From: Labia minor
Taxonomy: Eukaryota; Arthropoda; Insecta; Dermaptera; Spongiphoridae
Length of the DNA: 64,000 bases
Assembly: GCA_963082975.1 (NCBI GenBank)
Contig: OY720344.1
Span: 5,753,580 to 5,817,579 of the forward strand
Direction of reading: 5' to 3'
Positions 55,290-62,767 of this stretch are shown here, piece by piece. Position 1 is the first letter of the stretch. Every line of letters starts with the position of its first letter. The notes beneath the pieces were generated by a model. The model ran no database searches and was not told the origin of the DNA. It worked only from the letters and a program-made list of their open reading frames with translations. Made by a program: the position numbers and the translations under genes.

Positions 55290-56618
55290 TTAATTATGAT
55301 CGATATATGATTCGTGACCAATACCCGGTGACATGGTCAATTTGCTTGTACTATAACGTAATTTTTTGACAGTGACCACTTCTCGGTTATTAAGGTCGGG
55401 ATTGAGTGTGAACTTTTGAATTTGTGCTTGAACGGAGGCTTTCCCAGGTGATGGTGAGGTACCCATAATCACGGAATCAAAAACTGGCGGATGAATAACG
55501 CCCTGTGTTGATGGCAATTCCGTTTCTGCTATTAAATGTTTCAGATGTATATGAGGTGGCACTGATGGATGAATTTCCAATTTCCCACCCTCACCATTGG
55601 ATTTCACTTCCACTTCACTTTTTTCCTTTTCATCAGGAATTTCATATTTTGGTGAATAATGATAATCGTAGTCGGGTGCTGTTGCTTTATGAAAATTATA
55701 TTCATATTCACCAGGTGAAAAATTAACATATTTTGCAATTTCGGTTTCGATATTTTGTGCACTCTTTCCAAAATTATAATTCGGATACTCAAATCGATAA
55801 TAATCTTTAGGAATTTCAGGGGTTTTAGAATTTTTTGAATATTTATAAGAATAATCATATTTAGGAATTGAAAAATAATAATCGGGAATTTCATAATGTT
55901 GATTGGATTTATTCTCATCATTGTCATTTTTATGACCGGAATAGGTTTCATATTTGGGATGTTTGGGATGTTTGTTATTGTTTTGTTGTTCCTCTTCCGT
56001 TTTCTTCTTTTCTTTTGCTGAATCTTCCTCCTTCCCTTCTTCTTTAATCGAATCGATCTCTTTCTGAGAACTAAAATCATATTTATAATTTGGTACATTA
56101 TACTCTGAATAATAATAATAATTTGGTTGTTTTTCATTAGCATTATATCCTTCATAGGCTGGAATCGTTTGACTTTTCAATAATAAAGGTGAATAAAATG
56201 ATTTCACATATTCTTTATTACCATCATCATCATAATATTCCAAACGAAATGGTAAACTTTTTGTATAGTCGAGGTGTTGATGATGTTTACATTTTTCATC
56301 CTCATTGGTTGTTTCCTTGTCATGTTTACTGGGTGGTGCTTTGGGTGGAGGTAACGGGGATGTTGCCGGGAATGGGGTGGGTTTTGGTAAATTCACGGTT
56401 GACGTTTTCGTTACTGGCCCCGGAAGTGGTTTAATCTGTGGCCGAGGATTTTTCGCTGGAGTTAATTGAAAACCAAGCGCCTGTGCAAGATTAATTAAAA
56501 TTGTTTGAAGATTATTATTATTATTTTTGCTGTTTGTTTTTTGTGCACAAATTGATATCGATAAGAACAATAACAAAAACAACACACTCACAAAGATATT
56601 CACTGAAACATTCCTCAT
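55290..56618 (-). CDS. Secreted Tyr/Pro/Lys/Glu-rich protein, 442 aa, single exon
   Basis: Residues 1-25 form a clear signal peptide: Arg at 2, a hydrophobic core FVSVLFLLLFLSISI, and Cys-Ala before Gln26. An Asn run follows at 31-36, then a Pro-rich stretch from about 54 to 97. The central part (about 118-335) is very rich in Tyr, with loosely repeated units such as EIPDYYFSIPKYDYSYKY, EIPKDYYRFEYPNYNF and TAPDYDYHYSPKYEIPDEK. A charged Lys/Glu segment interrupts it at about 187-212. Residues 340-442 are less biased. The mature protein has one Cys (110). There are no membrane segments after the signal peptide and no chitin-binding (Rebers-Riddiford or peritrophin) motif that I can see. The start fits: AAAAATGAGG context, TATA box upstream and no earlier ATG in frame. 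Composition suggests an extracellular structural protein (cuticle, eggshell or silk-type, Tyr for cross-linking), which is inference. I do not recognise a named family. Confidence 0.85.
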   Translation of the reverse strand: MRNVSVNIFVSVLFLLLFLSISICAQKTNSKNNNNNLQTILINLAQALGFQLTPAKNPRPQIKPLPGPVTKTSTVNLPKPTPFPATSPLPPPKAPPSKHDKETTNEDEKCKHHQHLDYTKSLPFRLEYYDDDGNKEYVKSFYSPLLLKSQTIPAYEGYNANEKQPNYYYYSEYNVPNYKYDFSSQKEIDSIKEEGKEEDSAKEKKKTEEEQQNNNKHPKHPKYETYSGHKNDNDENKSNQHYEIPDYYFSIPKYDYSYKYSKNSKTPEIPKDYYRFEYPNYNFGKSAQNIETEIAKYVNFSPGEYEYNFHKATAPDYDYHYSPKYEIPDEKEKSEVEVKSNGEGGKLEIHPSVPPHIHLKHLIAETELPSTQGVIHPPVFDSVIMGTSPSPGKASVQAQIQKFTLNPDLNNREVVTVKKLRYSTSKLTMSPGIGHESYIDHN

Positions 56619-56643
56619 TTTTACATGACAACTTAATCAGAAC

Positions 56644-56678
56644 TAAAGCCCGTTTAATCACAAACGGAGACTTTTATA
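56644..56678 (-). promoter_or_regulatory. Core promoter of the 442-aa gene (TATA box to likely TSS)
   Basis: CTTTTATA at 56671-56678 reads TATAAAAG on the minus strand. About 34 bases downstream the minus strand reads GGCTTTAGTTCTG, with a TTAGTT initiator-like start at 56644. This leaves a 5' UTR of about 25 bases before the ATG at 56618. TATA box and spacing are normal for insect tissue-specific genes; the initiator match is only approximate. Confidence 0.6.
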
Positions 56679-56689
56679 ACTTAATTTTT

Positions 56690-56956
56690 TTTTTTTTTTA
56701 TTCACCTTTCAGTTATTTTTCACTAGTGCATGACATTTCTTTCTATGCTTGACTAAGCCGTAGGCGAAAAACCTGTTTTTAAATCGGGTGCACTATCTTT
56801 CTAAAAACACACAGTCAAAAAAAAAAAAATAAAATAAAAAAATAAAAAAATAATCAAGCAAAACTAAAGTAAAAGGTGATTAGATAATAAAAATACGCTC
56901 TCACCCCTTTTATAATAAGAATCGTATGAAAGTATTGTAATTGTTCAATGATATCA
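56690..56956. other. Upstream region of the 442-aa gene
   Basis: Contains A-rich tracts (56818-56850) and a less AT-rich stretch at 56740-56800. No recognised factor site or gene is visible. It ends at the inverted-repeat terminus of the hAT-like element. Confidence 0.5.
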
Positions 56957-58502
56957 CAGTGGAGCAATCAGGATTTGATCCTGGGGGGGGGGGGGGTGAC
57001 TAGCCGCTTCCCCCCCCCCCCCCCCCGGGCTCTCTCAAAGACAATTTTTGCTCCGGGATTTTTTGAGATCTGAATCCAAAACTGCAAAAAAAATATTTTG
57101 AATCGGCCGGCCGGACTTTCGTTATCGAGATTACGTCTAAACAAAATCAGATATTTTCTTAAAATTTGAAATTTAGATGTTTTTTTGGGAATGATGGGCA
57201 AGATCGCGGACCATAAGTAAGTGTAGTTTAAAGAGGTGTCAAAGCACATTTTATTGATTTTTTCAATAAATACCGATTTTTATGAGAATTATCATACTAT
57301 CGTATTAAATTTATAGGAAATCGAATTTACTAAAAGTTTCATTATATTCATTTTTACCACAACTTAATATTAAATTATTTATAAAAAACTACTTTAAGAT
57401 TTCGAAAGCTTTTCGTCCTACCGTAGTGGCAGGATATTTTGAAAAAAATAATCTTCGCTTCATAATTTTTTATGAAATTAGCAATTAATGTATTAATAAT
57501 AAAAAATATTTAGAATTTGAGTAATATTTTTATTTAATTTATATTTAAATAATAGTCAAATTTCACAATCATTTAGCAATCTTATATTAAGTCTTTTGTT
57601 TTTAAGATTTAAGAGAAATAATAAAATAATTTCTTATATTATATTCTGTACGGAAAAAATAAGCCATTTTTATTATCTCGCCGGAGATAGTATTGCGATC
57701 ACGAAAATTTTCGATGTTAGAATTTTGATGTTTTTATACGTTTTGAAGGTTCCTAAATCATTTTCACTAAGGTTGAGAAAAATGTCTGTCTGTGTGTGTG
57801 GTGTGTGTATGTAACCAAGATTATGGAAAAACGGTTTGAGCTAGAATCATGAAATTTGGTACATAGGTATTATTCAAAATTTGTAGTTTTCTTTCAACTT
57901 TTGAGAAATGTAGCTCAACCGGAAGAGGGTCATTACCTAAAACGTTTTGATTTATTTTCCTCTAAAGTGACCTTAAAACTAAAGATATATATTTGATAAT
58001 TTTTCCCATGATTATAAATTGTATAAAACTGCTATATATAGAATTTCAGTTTGATTGAATCGCTGAAAGTACCAGAATTAATTTTTTAACACTGCAAATC
58101 TCACGCGCCAACAAGTGAAGTGGTGCCATCAACAAAGAGCCAAACACGCGCTGGTTTATAATATTATTTATTAATTTTAATTTATAATTTAATTAATTTA
58201 ATTTAATTTAAATTCATATATGTTATTTAATCCAATTCAAATTTGCGAGATAGTCGAGTGGAGACACTCCAGATTTTTATTTTTGTTAAAATTTTTTAAA
58301 ATAAAATAAACTTATTTTTTATTCACTAAATTATACTTTAAGAATTTTTTTTTTTAAATAAAAAGAAGGATTATATTTTTTCTTTTCTATTTGTGATATA
58401 GTACATATATAATATCGTCCGAATAGCAATTTGAATTTTTTTCTCTTCTGTGGGGGGGGGGGGTTAAAACCCTAAACCCCCCCCCCCTTGGTTGCGCCAC
58501 TG
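56957..58502. mobile_element. hAT-like element with G-run/C-run subterminal arms, containing a nested HINE-like copy
   Basis: The left end reads CAGTGGAGCAATCAGG and the right end is the inverse of CAGTGGCGCAACCAAG, 13 of 16 matching. The flanks share GATATC (TGATATCA on the left, GGATATCC or GATATCCT on the right, depending on the exact end), like a worn 8-bp duplication. Inside each end is a G-run then a C-run: G14 at 56983-56996 and C17 at 57010-57026 on the left, G12 at 58452-58463 and C11 at 58477-58487 on the right. The arms thus mirror each other. The interior includes a complete HINE-like copy (57674-58272). The minus-strand frame at 56968-57249 reads through the homopolymers and is not a gene. 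Two unrelated solo ends are the alternative. Confidence 0.6.
57674..58272 (+). mobile_element. HINE/DINE-1-like element, copy 2
   Basis: Starts TATCTCGCCGGAGATA, has the inverted subterminal match GCGAGATA at 58245-58252 and ends with the hairpin GAGTG-GAGA-CACTC at 58256-58269, then CAG. Long blocks agree with copy 1, for example GTTTTTATACGTTTTGAAGG, TTTTGAGAAATGTAGCTCAA and CCGGAAGAGGGTCATTACCT. Differences include a shorter TA tract, a split TG microsatellite (near 57787-57810) and scattered substitutions. The short frame at 57596-57814 that begins upstream and runs into it is incidental. Confidence 0.65.
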
Positions 58503-59254
58503 GATATCCTTATATTATTATTATTATTTATATTAGTAAAGTGTGCTTAAGGGCAATGTATACAATTTCAAATGAGCACACCATTGATTTGCATTAGTGT
58601 CAATGTGAGGATGGATCGATAGAAGGAAGATGTATTGTTTGCCCAGTTGGGACTTTTCAGGGTTATTCACTCGGACACTCAAATGAATGATACGAGTACA
58701 TTACCACCATTACAACTTTCTAGGGACTAGTTTAGCCACCTCTTCTCTTTGGACCATTACGAGAAGTTTTTTTTTCAAAGAGATGAAAGTGAAAGCGTCA
58801 CATAATCATATAATCTAGTTTATACTCTTCAAAATCATTTTCAGGTTCAGAATATTATAAAATAAAAATAAGAAAAAAAAACAAAGATAATTTCCTCGAT
58901 TAGAACAAAGAATTTTAAACATTTATTTCCCTTTTTCAATCTGATTTTTTTTCACTCTCTCTCTCTCTCTTTCTGTCATTCCATTCTTTCCTTCTTTCAT
59001 TAATTATCTTGATATAATCATTTTGTTATAGATCAATTGTTTTATTTTTTATTTTATTTTATTTTTTTTTTTTTTTTGTGATTATATTACTTATTATTAT
59101 TTTTTTTAATATTATAAGTAATAAAATAATTGAAAATAAAATATTTCCAAATATTCTTTATATTAAAAATAATTATTATATTTTTATGGTTAATAATTTG
59201 TATAACATGAAAAAAATAGATTACAAAATTAGCATATTAATATAATATATATAT
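58503..59254. other. Intergenic; one less AT-rich block and simple repeats
   Basis: 58540-58800 is more complex than its surroundings (for example GTTTGCCCAGTTGGGACTTT, and CACTCGGACACTCAAATG), yet has no usable open frame and matches nothing else in the window. It could be regulatory or an untranslated exon. A CT microsatellite at 58953-58972 and T-rich runs near 59040-59080 follow. Confidence 0.45.
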
Positions 59255-59257
59255 AAA

Positions 59258-59290
59258 ATAAGTCGACCTGTGGTCAGGTCCGAATCGTTC
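59258..59290 (+). repeat. Dispersed repeat with GACCTG/CAGGTC dyad, copy A
   Basis: GACCTG-TGGT-CAGGTC at 59265-59280 is a perfect 6-bp inverted repeat around a 4-base loop. The flanks AATAAG before and GAATCG after are shared with a second copy at 59886-59918. It resembles part of a short interspersed element; GGTCCGAATCG is only a loose match to a tRNA B-box. Confidence 0.5.
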
Positions 59291-59632
59291 AAGCTATTGG
59301 ATGTTCTTAGCGACATTAGATTTGATCAAATATTATCCAATTTGGCCTTAATCCGAATTGATATTCTCCTAAGATTAGAAAAAAGTTGAGTCCTATCCTA
59401 GTAAAATCCATCCATGTTGCATGAGGCACCTAAATATTGTCAAATAATACTCGTATTTTAATATTATAATTAAATATAGAAATGTAATATTGAATTTAAG
59501 TATTATAATTGAACTCACATTAATGAATATATTTATTAAAACTTTTGTGGTTTTTTCATAATTATTAAAGGGATTTTTATTAAAAAACCACATCTATGTA
59601 TAATTTATTTAATAAAATAATGTATAACGTTT

Positions 59633-59653
59633 CGACTGCTTATTCTGCAGTCG
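59633..59653. repeat. Inverted repeat CGACTGC/GCAGTCG
   Basis: Perfect 7-bp arms around a 7-base loop (TTATTCT). The outer sequence extends the match in part: ATAACG to the left and CGTTAT to the right. It lies between the two GACCTG dyads and may belong to the same unidentified repeat. Confidence 0.5.
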
Positions 59654-59885
59654 TTATCAAATACAATATATTTCTGAATATAATAATAAGTCGATTTTCA
59701 AAAGAGAAATTAATAAACAAAAAATAAAAATACACCTTTAAATAAATTATAATAGAATTTGGTTTTAAAACAAATTTAAAAATTTACCCAATTTTAAAGT
59801 AACTTTATATATATATATTATTGATAGTCTGTGACAGAACATTTGAACTAAAAAAAGTTGCTTGTATATAGATTGATTATAAAAA

Positions 59886-59918
59886 ATAAGATGACCTGTG
59901 GCCAGGTCTGAACCGATC
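59886..59918 (+). repeat. Dispersed repeat with GACCTG/CAGGTC dyad, copy B
   Basis: GACCTG-TGGC-CAGGTC at 59893-59908. Same orientation as copy A, 628 bp away. The arms are identical; loop and flank differ by single bases (TGGT/TGGC, GAATCG/GAACCG). Confidence 0.5.
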
Positions 59919-60081
59919 GACAGTTTGAAATAAATTAATTTCCAGCTACAGAAACAATATTTCAAATAATTTTAATATATAAAAGTAAAATAAAATAAAA
60001 GTAAAATAAAAATAAAATAAGTATAGTAAATAAAGTAAAATAAATTTAAGTAAAGAACTATTTGAAAATATGAAAGTATTA

Positions 60082-60121
60082 TATCTCGCCAGAGATCGTA
60101 TAGCGATCACGAAAATTTTCG
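60082..60121 (+). mobile_element. 5'-end fragment of the HINE-like repeat
   Basis: TATCTCGCCAGAGATCGTAT followed by AGCGATCACGAAAATTTTCG matches the first 40 bases of the two long copies. The match stops abruptly where a C-rich hAT-like end begins. Confidence 0.65.
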
Positions 60122-60216
60122 GAATACGAACCCCCCCCCCTCCCCTCCCAAAAAAGTAAATTTTTTTTCCGATTTGGCTCTTAAACATTTTCGATTTTTC
60201 AATATGGCCACCCCTG
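60122..60216 (-). mobile_element. Solo hAT-like terminus with C-rich tract
   Basis: Read on the minus strand it begins CAGGGGTGGCCATATTG, a start typical of hAT termini, continues through an A-rich stretch and reaches a G-rich tract. On the plus strand that tract is C11 at about 60131-60140 followed by TCCCCTCCC. No opposite end or target duplication is found nearby, so this is a truncated remnant. Confidence 0.4.
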
Positions 60217-60342
60217 ATATATACTATTAGTTAATATTAAAGAATATCTTTATCAAATTTTATTTCAATCGAAAAATAAATAAATTTATGAATCATTAAA
60301 ATATCTATAAACTCCTAATATATTATGTATGTATTATATATA

Positions 60343-60527
60343 CAGTGACAGGAAACAGAGAACACCAATCTATGGTAGTTGGAGCAGTGTCTTTCTCAAC
60401 ACCATTAATATGAGAATCAAATATAAAAGAAATAAAAAAGATTTAATATTCATTCAATCATTTAATATTAAATTGGTATGAAAAATTAATTTATTTCTAC
60501 TAATCTTCTTTTCCTTTTCTGTCACTA
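60343..60527. mobile_element. Tc1-like MITE, about 185 bp
   Basis: The left end TA-CAGTGACAGGAAACAG and the inverse of the right end TA-TAGTGACAGAAAAGG form imperfect inverted repeats beginning AGTGACAG. TA flanks both sides (60341-60342 and 60528-60529), the Tc1/mariner target. CAGTG-type starts are common among Tc1-like elements. No coding content. Confidence 0.55.
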
Positions 60528-60572
60528 TATACAAGAAAAGGTGAATTTTCAATTATTTCGAAAAGTATTTAT

Positions 60573-61010
60573 TTATTCATTAATATCCATTTTGTCCCCT
60601 TCAAAGTAATATCCCTCAGCTATAATGCACTTATGCCAGCGCTTTTTCCAATCGCCGAAGCACTTCTGAAATTCGCTTTTCGATATGGCCATCAGCTTCA
60701 ATTCGGACTTTATCTCATCAATTGTGGCAATACGCTTTCGTGTCATTGGTCTCTTCAGTTTTGAGAATAGGAAAAAGTCGAAGGGAGCCAAATCTGGTGA
60801 ATACGGTGGTTGAGGCATGATTACGGTGCAGTTTTTGGCCAAAAAATAACGAACAACCAATGATGTGTGAGCTGGTGCATTTTCGTGATACAGAATCCAT
60901 GATTTGTTTTTCCACAATTCCGATCGTTTGAGCCGTATTGCTTCACGCAAACGTTGCATTATTTCCTTGTAGTATTCCATATTTTTTTTAAGTAAATAAT
61001 TGAAGAACAT
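60573..61010 (-). pseudogene. Mariner transposase, C-terminal fragment
   Basis: A 145-codon open frame, with clear mariner homology from about residue 11 (Met-Glu-Tyr-Tyr) to the stop. It holds the last part of the DDE catalytic domain: WILYHENAPAHTS, then PQPPYSPDLAPFDFFLF, and ends GYYFEGDKMD. The third catalytic Asp is D78 and the second acidic position is E43 with 34 residues between, the D34D spacing, but HDN has become HEN. A mariner transposase is about 345 residues. The helix-turn-helix and first catalytic Asp are missing, so this is a 5'-truncated relic. No TIRs of its own are evident. A 65-codon frame at 60718-60915 is its shadow. Confidence 0.9.
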
Positions 61011-61084
61011 ACAACACTTTTTCAGTTGTCAAAAACAAATTAATAATCCATAATGGCGGATAATGTCAAGATATGAGAAACAAA

Positions 61085-61120
61085 TGTACCAACATAATTT
61101 TTTTGTTATGTTGGTATACA
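61085..61120. repeat. Short perfect hairpin ACCAACATAA/TTATGTTGGT
   Basis: Ten-base perfect arms (61088-61097 and 61106-61115) around an 8-base T-rich loop. The match extends outward through TGTA on the left and TATACA on the right with a 2-base offset. It lies just upstream, on the minus strand, of the mariner fragment. Confidence 0.6.
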
Positions 61121-61136
61121 ACATAAAAAAAAAAAA

Positions 61137-61199
61137 ATTCAATAATCGAATGTACACAGCCCGCGAAAATTCAAAATTCACTTTTTCTTTTGAACAGAC
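61137..61199 (+). repeat. 63-bp direct repeat, copy A
   Basis: Begins TTCAATAATCGAATGTACA and ends TTTTTCTTTTGAACAGAC. Repeats at 61335-61396 with about five differences. The 198-bp step suggests a local tandem duplication or terminal repeats of a small element. Confidence 0.75.
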
Positions 61200-61334
61200 G
61201 TCGTATATTATATTATAAAATAAAAAGTTGAATTTATTATAATCACACAATGTTTTTTTACTTATTAAACATTGAAGATTCTAAATTAAGAATATTTTTT
61301 TCTGTATATTCAATTTTTGTCAAATAAAAGAAAT

Positions 61335-61396
61335 TTCAATAATCGAATGTACATAGCCCGAAAAAATTCAAAATTTACTTTTTCTTTTGAACAGAC
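61335..61396 (+). repeat. 63-bp direct repeat, copy B
   Basis: Second copy; variants include GTACATAGCCCG against GTACACAGCCCG. The minus-strand open frames that overlap the two copies (61029-61250, 61368-61598) are not genes. Confidence 0.75.
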
Positions 61397-61826
61397 CTAT
61401 ATATAAATATATATATATATGTATATACAATATTAATTTATAAATAAATATTCTGGTAAAATCAACTAAGGGAAACATAAATATAAATGAAAAAATTATT
61501 CTTATAAATTTCCAATATTGAATTAATGTTATAAATATTGTAAATAAATCAATATAAATTAAAACAAGTGGAAAGTATTTTTGAAATTGATTTAGCAATA
61601 CTATAATAAAATATAATAACGATAATAATAATAAAAATTTATCAATGAATAATAATAATTATTATTATTATTCAGTTGTAAGTAATGAAAACTAAATTAT
61701 ATCCTATGTGGTATTGTATAAAATTATATATATAATGAATCATAATTATCATTGCCAAAGGCATCATTCTTCATAATTCATGACATTTAGGGTTTCAATT
61801 TGTTTGTTTGTGTTATTTTTACCTAT
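61397..61826. other. AT-rich spacer upstream of the 3'-most gene
   Basis: Simple TA and AAT/ATT repeats, including a self-complementary AATAATAATAATTATTATTATT run near 61650-61672. A more complex stretch from about 61740 (GCCAAAGGCATCATTCTTCA) leads into the promoter region. Confidence 0.5.
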
Positions 61827-61889
61827 TCAAGGTCGATATTACGTTTGACCAATTGACGTGATATGCATATCTACGGGTCCTTTGACCAA
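61827..61889 (+). promoter_or_regulatory. FTZ-F1-type site and two TTTGACCAA repeats upstream of a promoter
   Basis: TCAAGGTCG at 61827-61835 fits the FTZ-F1 monomer consensus YCAAGGYCR exactly, about 100 bp before the predicted start site. TTTGACCAA occurs at 61844-61852 and again at 61881-61889, each containing a nuclear-receptor-like half-site in reverse (TTGGTCA). FTZ-F1 is known to activate insect cuticle genes around moults. That these sites act here is inference. Confidence 0.45.
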
Positions 61890-61900
61890 AATTGATTGTG

Positions 61901-61936
61901 AATAAAAAGACGAGGAGTCGTTGATTTCATTCAGTC
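61901..61936 (+). promoter_or_regulatory. Core promoter: TATA-like AATAAAAAG and TCAGTC initiator
   Basis: AATAAAAAG at 61901-61909 sits 31 bases before the A of TCAGTC (61931-61936), an exact arthropod initiator (TCAGTY). Predicted transcription start is 61933. Spacing and initiator are both canonical, which is why I trust the tiny exon that follows. Confidence 0.7.
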
Positions 61937-61968
61937 ATCCGGATATTGTCAATCATTCAATTTCAAAT

Positions 61969-61980
61969 ATGAAATTTACA
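61969..61980 (+). CDS. First coding exon (Met-Lys-Phe-Thr) of a probable secreted/cuticle-type protein gene, partial
   Basis: ATG AAA TTT ACA is followed at once by GTAAGT, a perfect 5' splice donor, in phase 0, and preceded by CAAAT (good insect start context). The 5' UTR is about 36 bases from the predicted start site at 61933. Many insect cuticular and other small secreted protein genes split the signal peptide after three or four codons in just this way. None of the acceptor-like AGs that I checked up to 64000 leads into an open signal-peptide frame (several give stops within a few codons), so exon 2 probably lies beyond the right edge. The product is therefore unknown; the cuticle link rests on gene structure and the FTZ-F1-type site. 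Confidence 0.55.
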
Positions 61981-62137
61981 GTAAGTGATTTTTTTTTCAT
62001 TTTATTTATATTTAAAGAAATATTTTTTAAATTCTTTACCAAATTTATTCATTTCATTTATGATTATACATATTATATCTGATAATACATCTTTAGGAAT
62101 GAGCGAAGGAGGAAAATATATTATTTTAAAGAAATAT

Positions 62138-62689
62138 TTTATTTTATTTATTTTTTTGGTAATTGTTTACAAAACGGGAAGCTTCAGGGATTTGAATGAA
62201 ACTTTGCCAGTGGATTCCTTTTTTAATTCCAAAGAAGCTTTCTTTATGCAATATTTCTCGGTCTCTTCTAGTTTACGAGATAAATAAAGATTTTTTAAGT
62301 TTGACAGATAAGCTGATTATGTATGTCGAAATGTACGGCCATTAAGTAGTGTTTTATTTACTAATTCACTAATTTTCGTTTTTTTTCGTTCGGTTTGGAT
62401 ATAGAAAAATCATTTAATTAATTAATTTTTATCCAAACCGAACTGTAAAAAAACAGAGAAAATTAGAGGAGTCCTCTACTGATCAAATAAATAAAACATG
62501 GTAGCTAAATAGAATATCAATGGATTTATATGCAAATTTTAATAAATTTTATCTCGCAACATAGAAGAGACCGAGAAATATTGCATGAAGAAAGTTTCTT
62601 TGGAATTAAAAAAGGAATCCACTGGCAAAGTTTCATTCAAATCCGTGAAGCTTCCCGTTTTGTAACTATAATTACCATTTTTATTTTTT
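62138..62689. repeat. Long imperfect inverted repeat (hairpin), arms about 150 bp plus inner stem
   Basis: The outer left arm 62138-62287 pairs with 62541-62689. The match is close over GGTAATT, ACAAAACGGGAAGCTTCA, GATTTGAATGAAACTTTGCC, AGTGGATTCCTTTTTTAATT, CAATATTTCTCGGTCTCTTC and CGAGATAAA. After a diverged stretch, an inner stem pairs 62350-62400 with 62431-62497 (TTCGGTTTGGAT against ATCCAAACCGAA) around a 30-base loop. Both outer arms keep the same reading frame open: left 62168-62287 on plus, right 62664-62539 on minus. They encode near-identical peptides containing DLNETLPVDSFFNSKE. It could be a foldback/MITE, or an inverted duplication of a coding fragment able to make hairpin RNA. 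It lies in the predicted first intron of the gene starting at 61969. Confidence 0.85.
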
Positions 62690-62767
62690 AACTTAGATAG
62701 ATTATGTACATAAAATTAAATGCTTACTATTTCGTTGATAATACATTTTTTTTAAAAGTAATATATA

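Larger units (their letters stand above)
59301..60081. other. AT-rich intergenic repeat debris
   Basis: Apart from the hairpins noted at 59633 and 59893, this stretch is AT-rich with TAAAATAAAAG-type runs near 59985-60035. The minus-strand frames at 59393-59593, 59765-59965 and 59946-60188 are hydrophobic low-complexity translations of AT DNA and are not called. Confidence 0.55.

Noticed and set aside
55505..56434. Open frames at 55604-56155 (minus), 55505-55726 and 56189-56434 (plus)
   Set aside because: These are other-frame shadows of the 442-residue gene; their Ile/Met/Lys or His/Tyr-rich translations follow from its codon usage.
56968..57249. Minus-strand frame with Gly and Pro runs
   Set aside because: It is produced by the G14 and C17 homopolymers of the hAT-like element end.
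59275..59285. tRNA-derived SINE B-box
   Set aside because: GGTCCGAATCG is only a loose match to GGTTCRANTCC, and no A-box is found at the right distance upstream.
61985..62287. 100-codon plus-strand frame as a gene
   Set aside because: It begins inside the splice donor region, its first half is low-complexity Ile/Phe/Tyr from AT-rich DNA, and its second half is the left arm of the long inverted repeat. Only that second half is of interest, and it is reported there.
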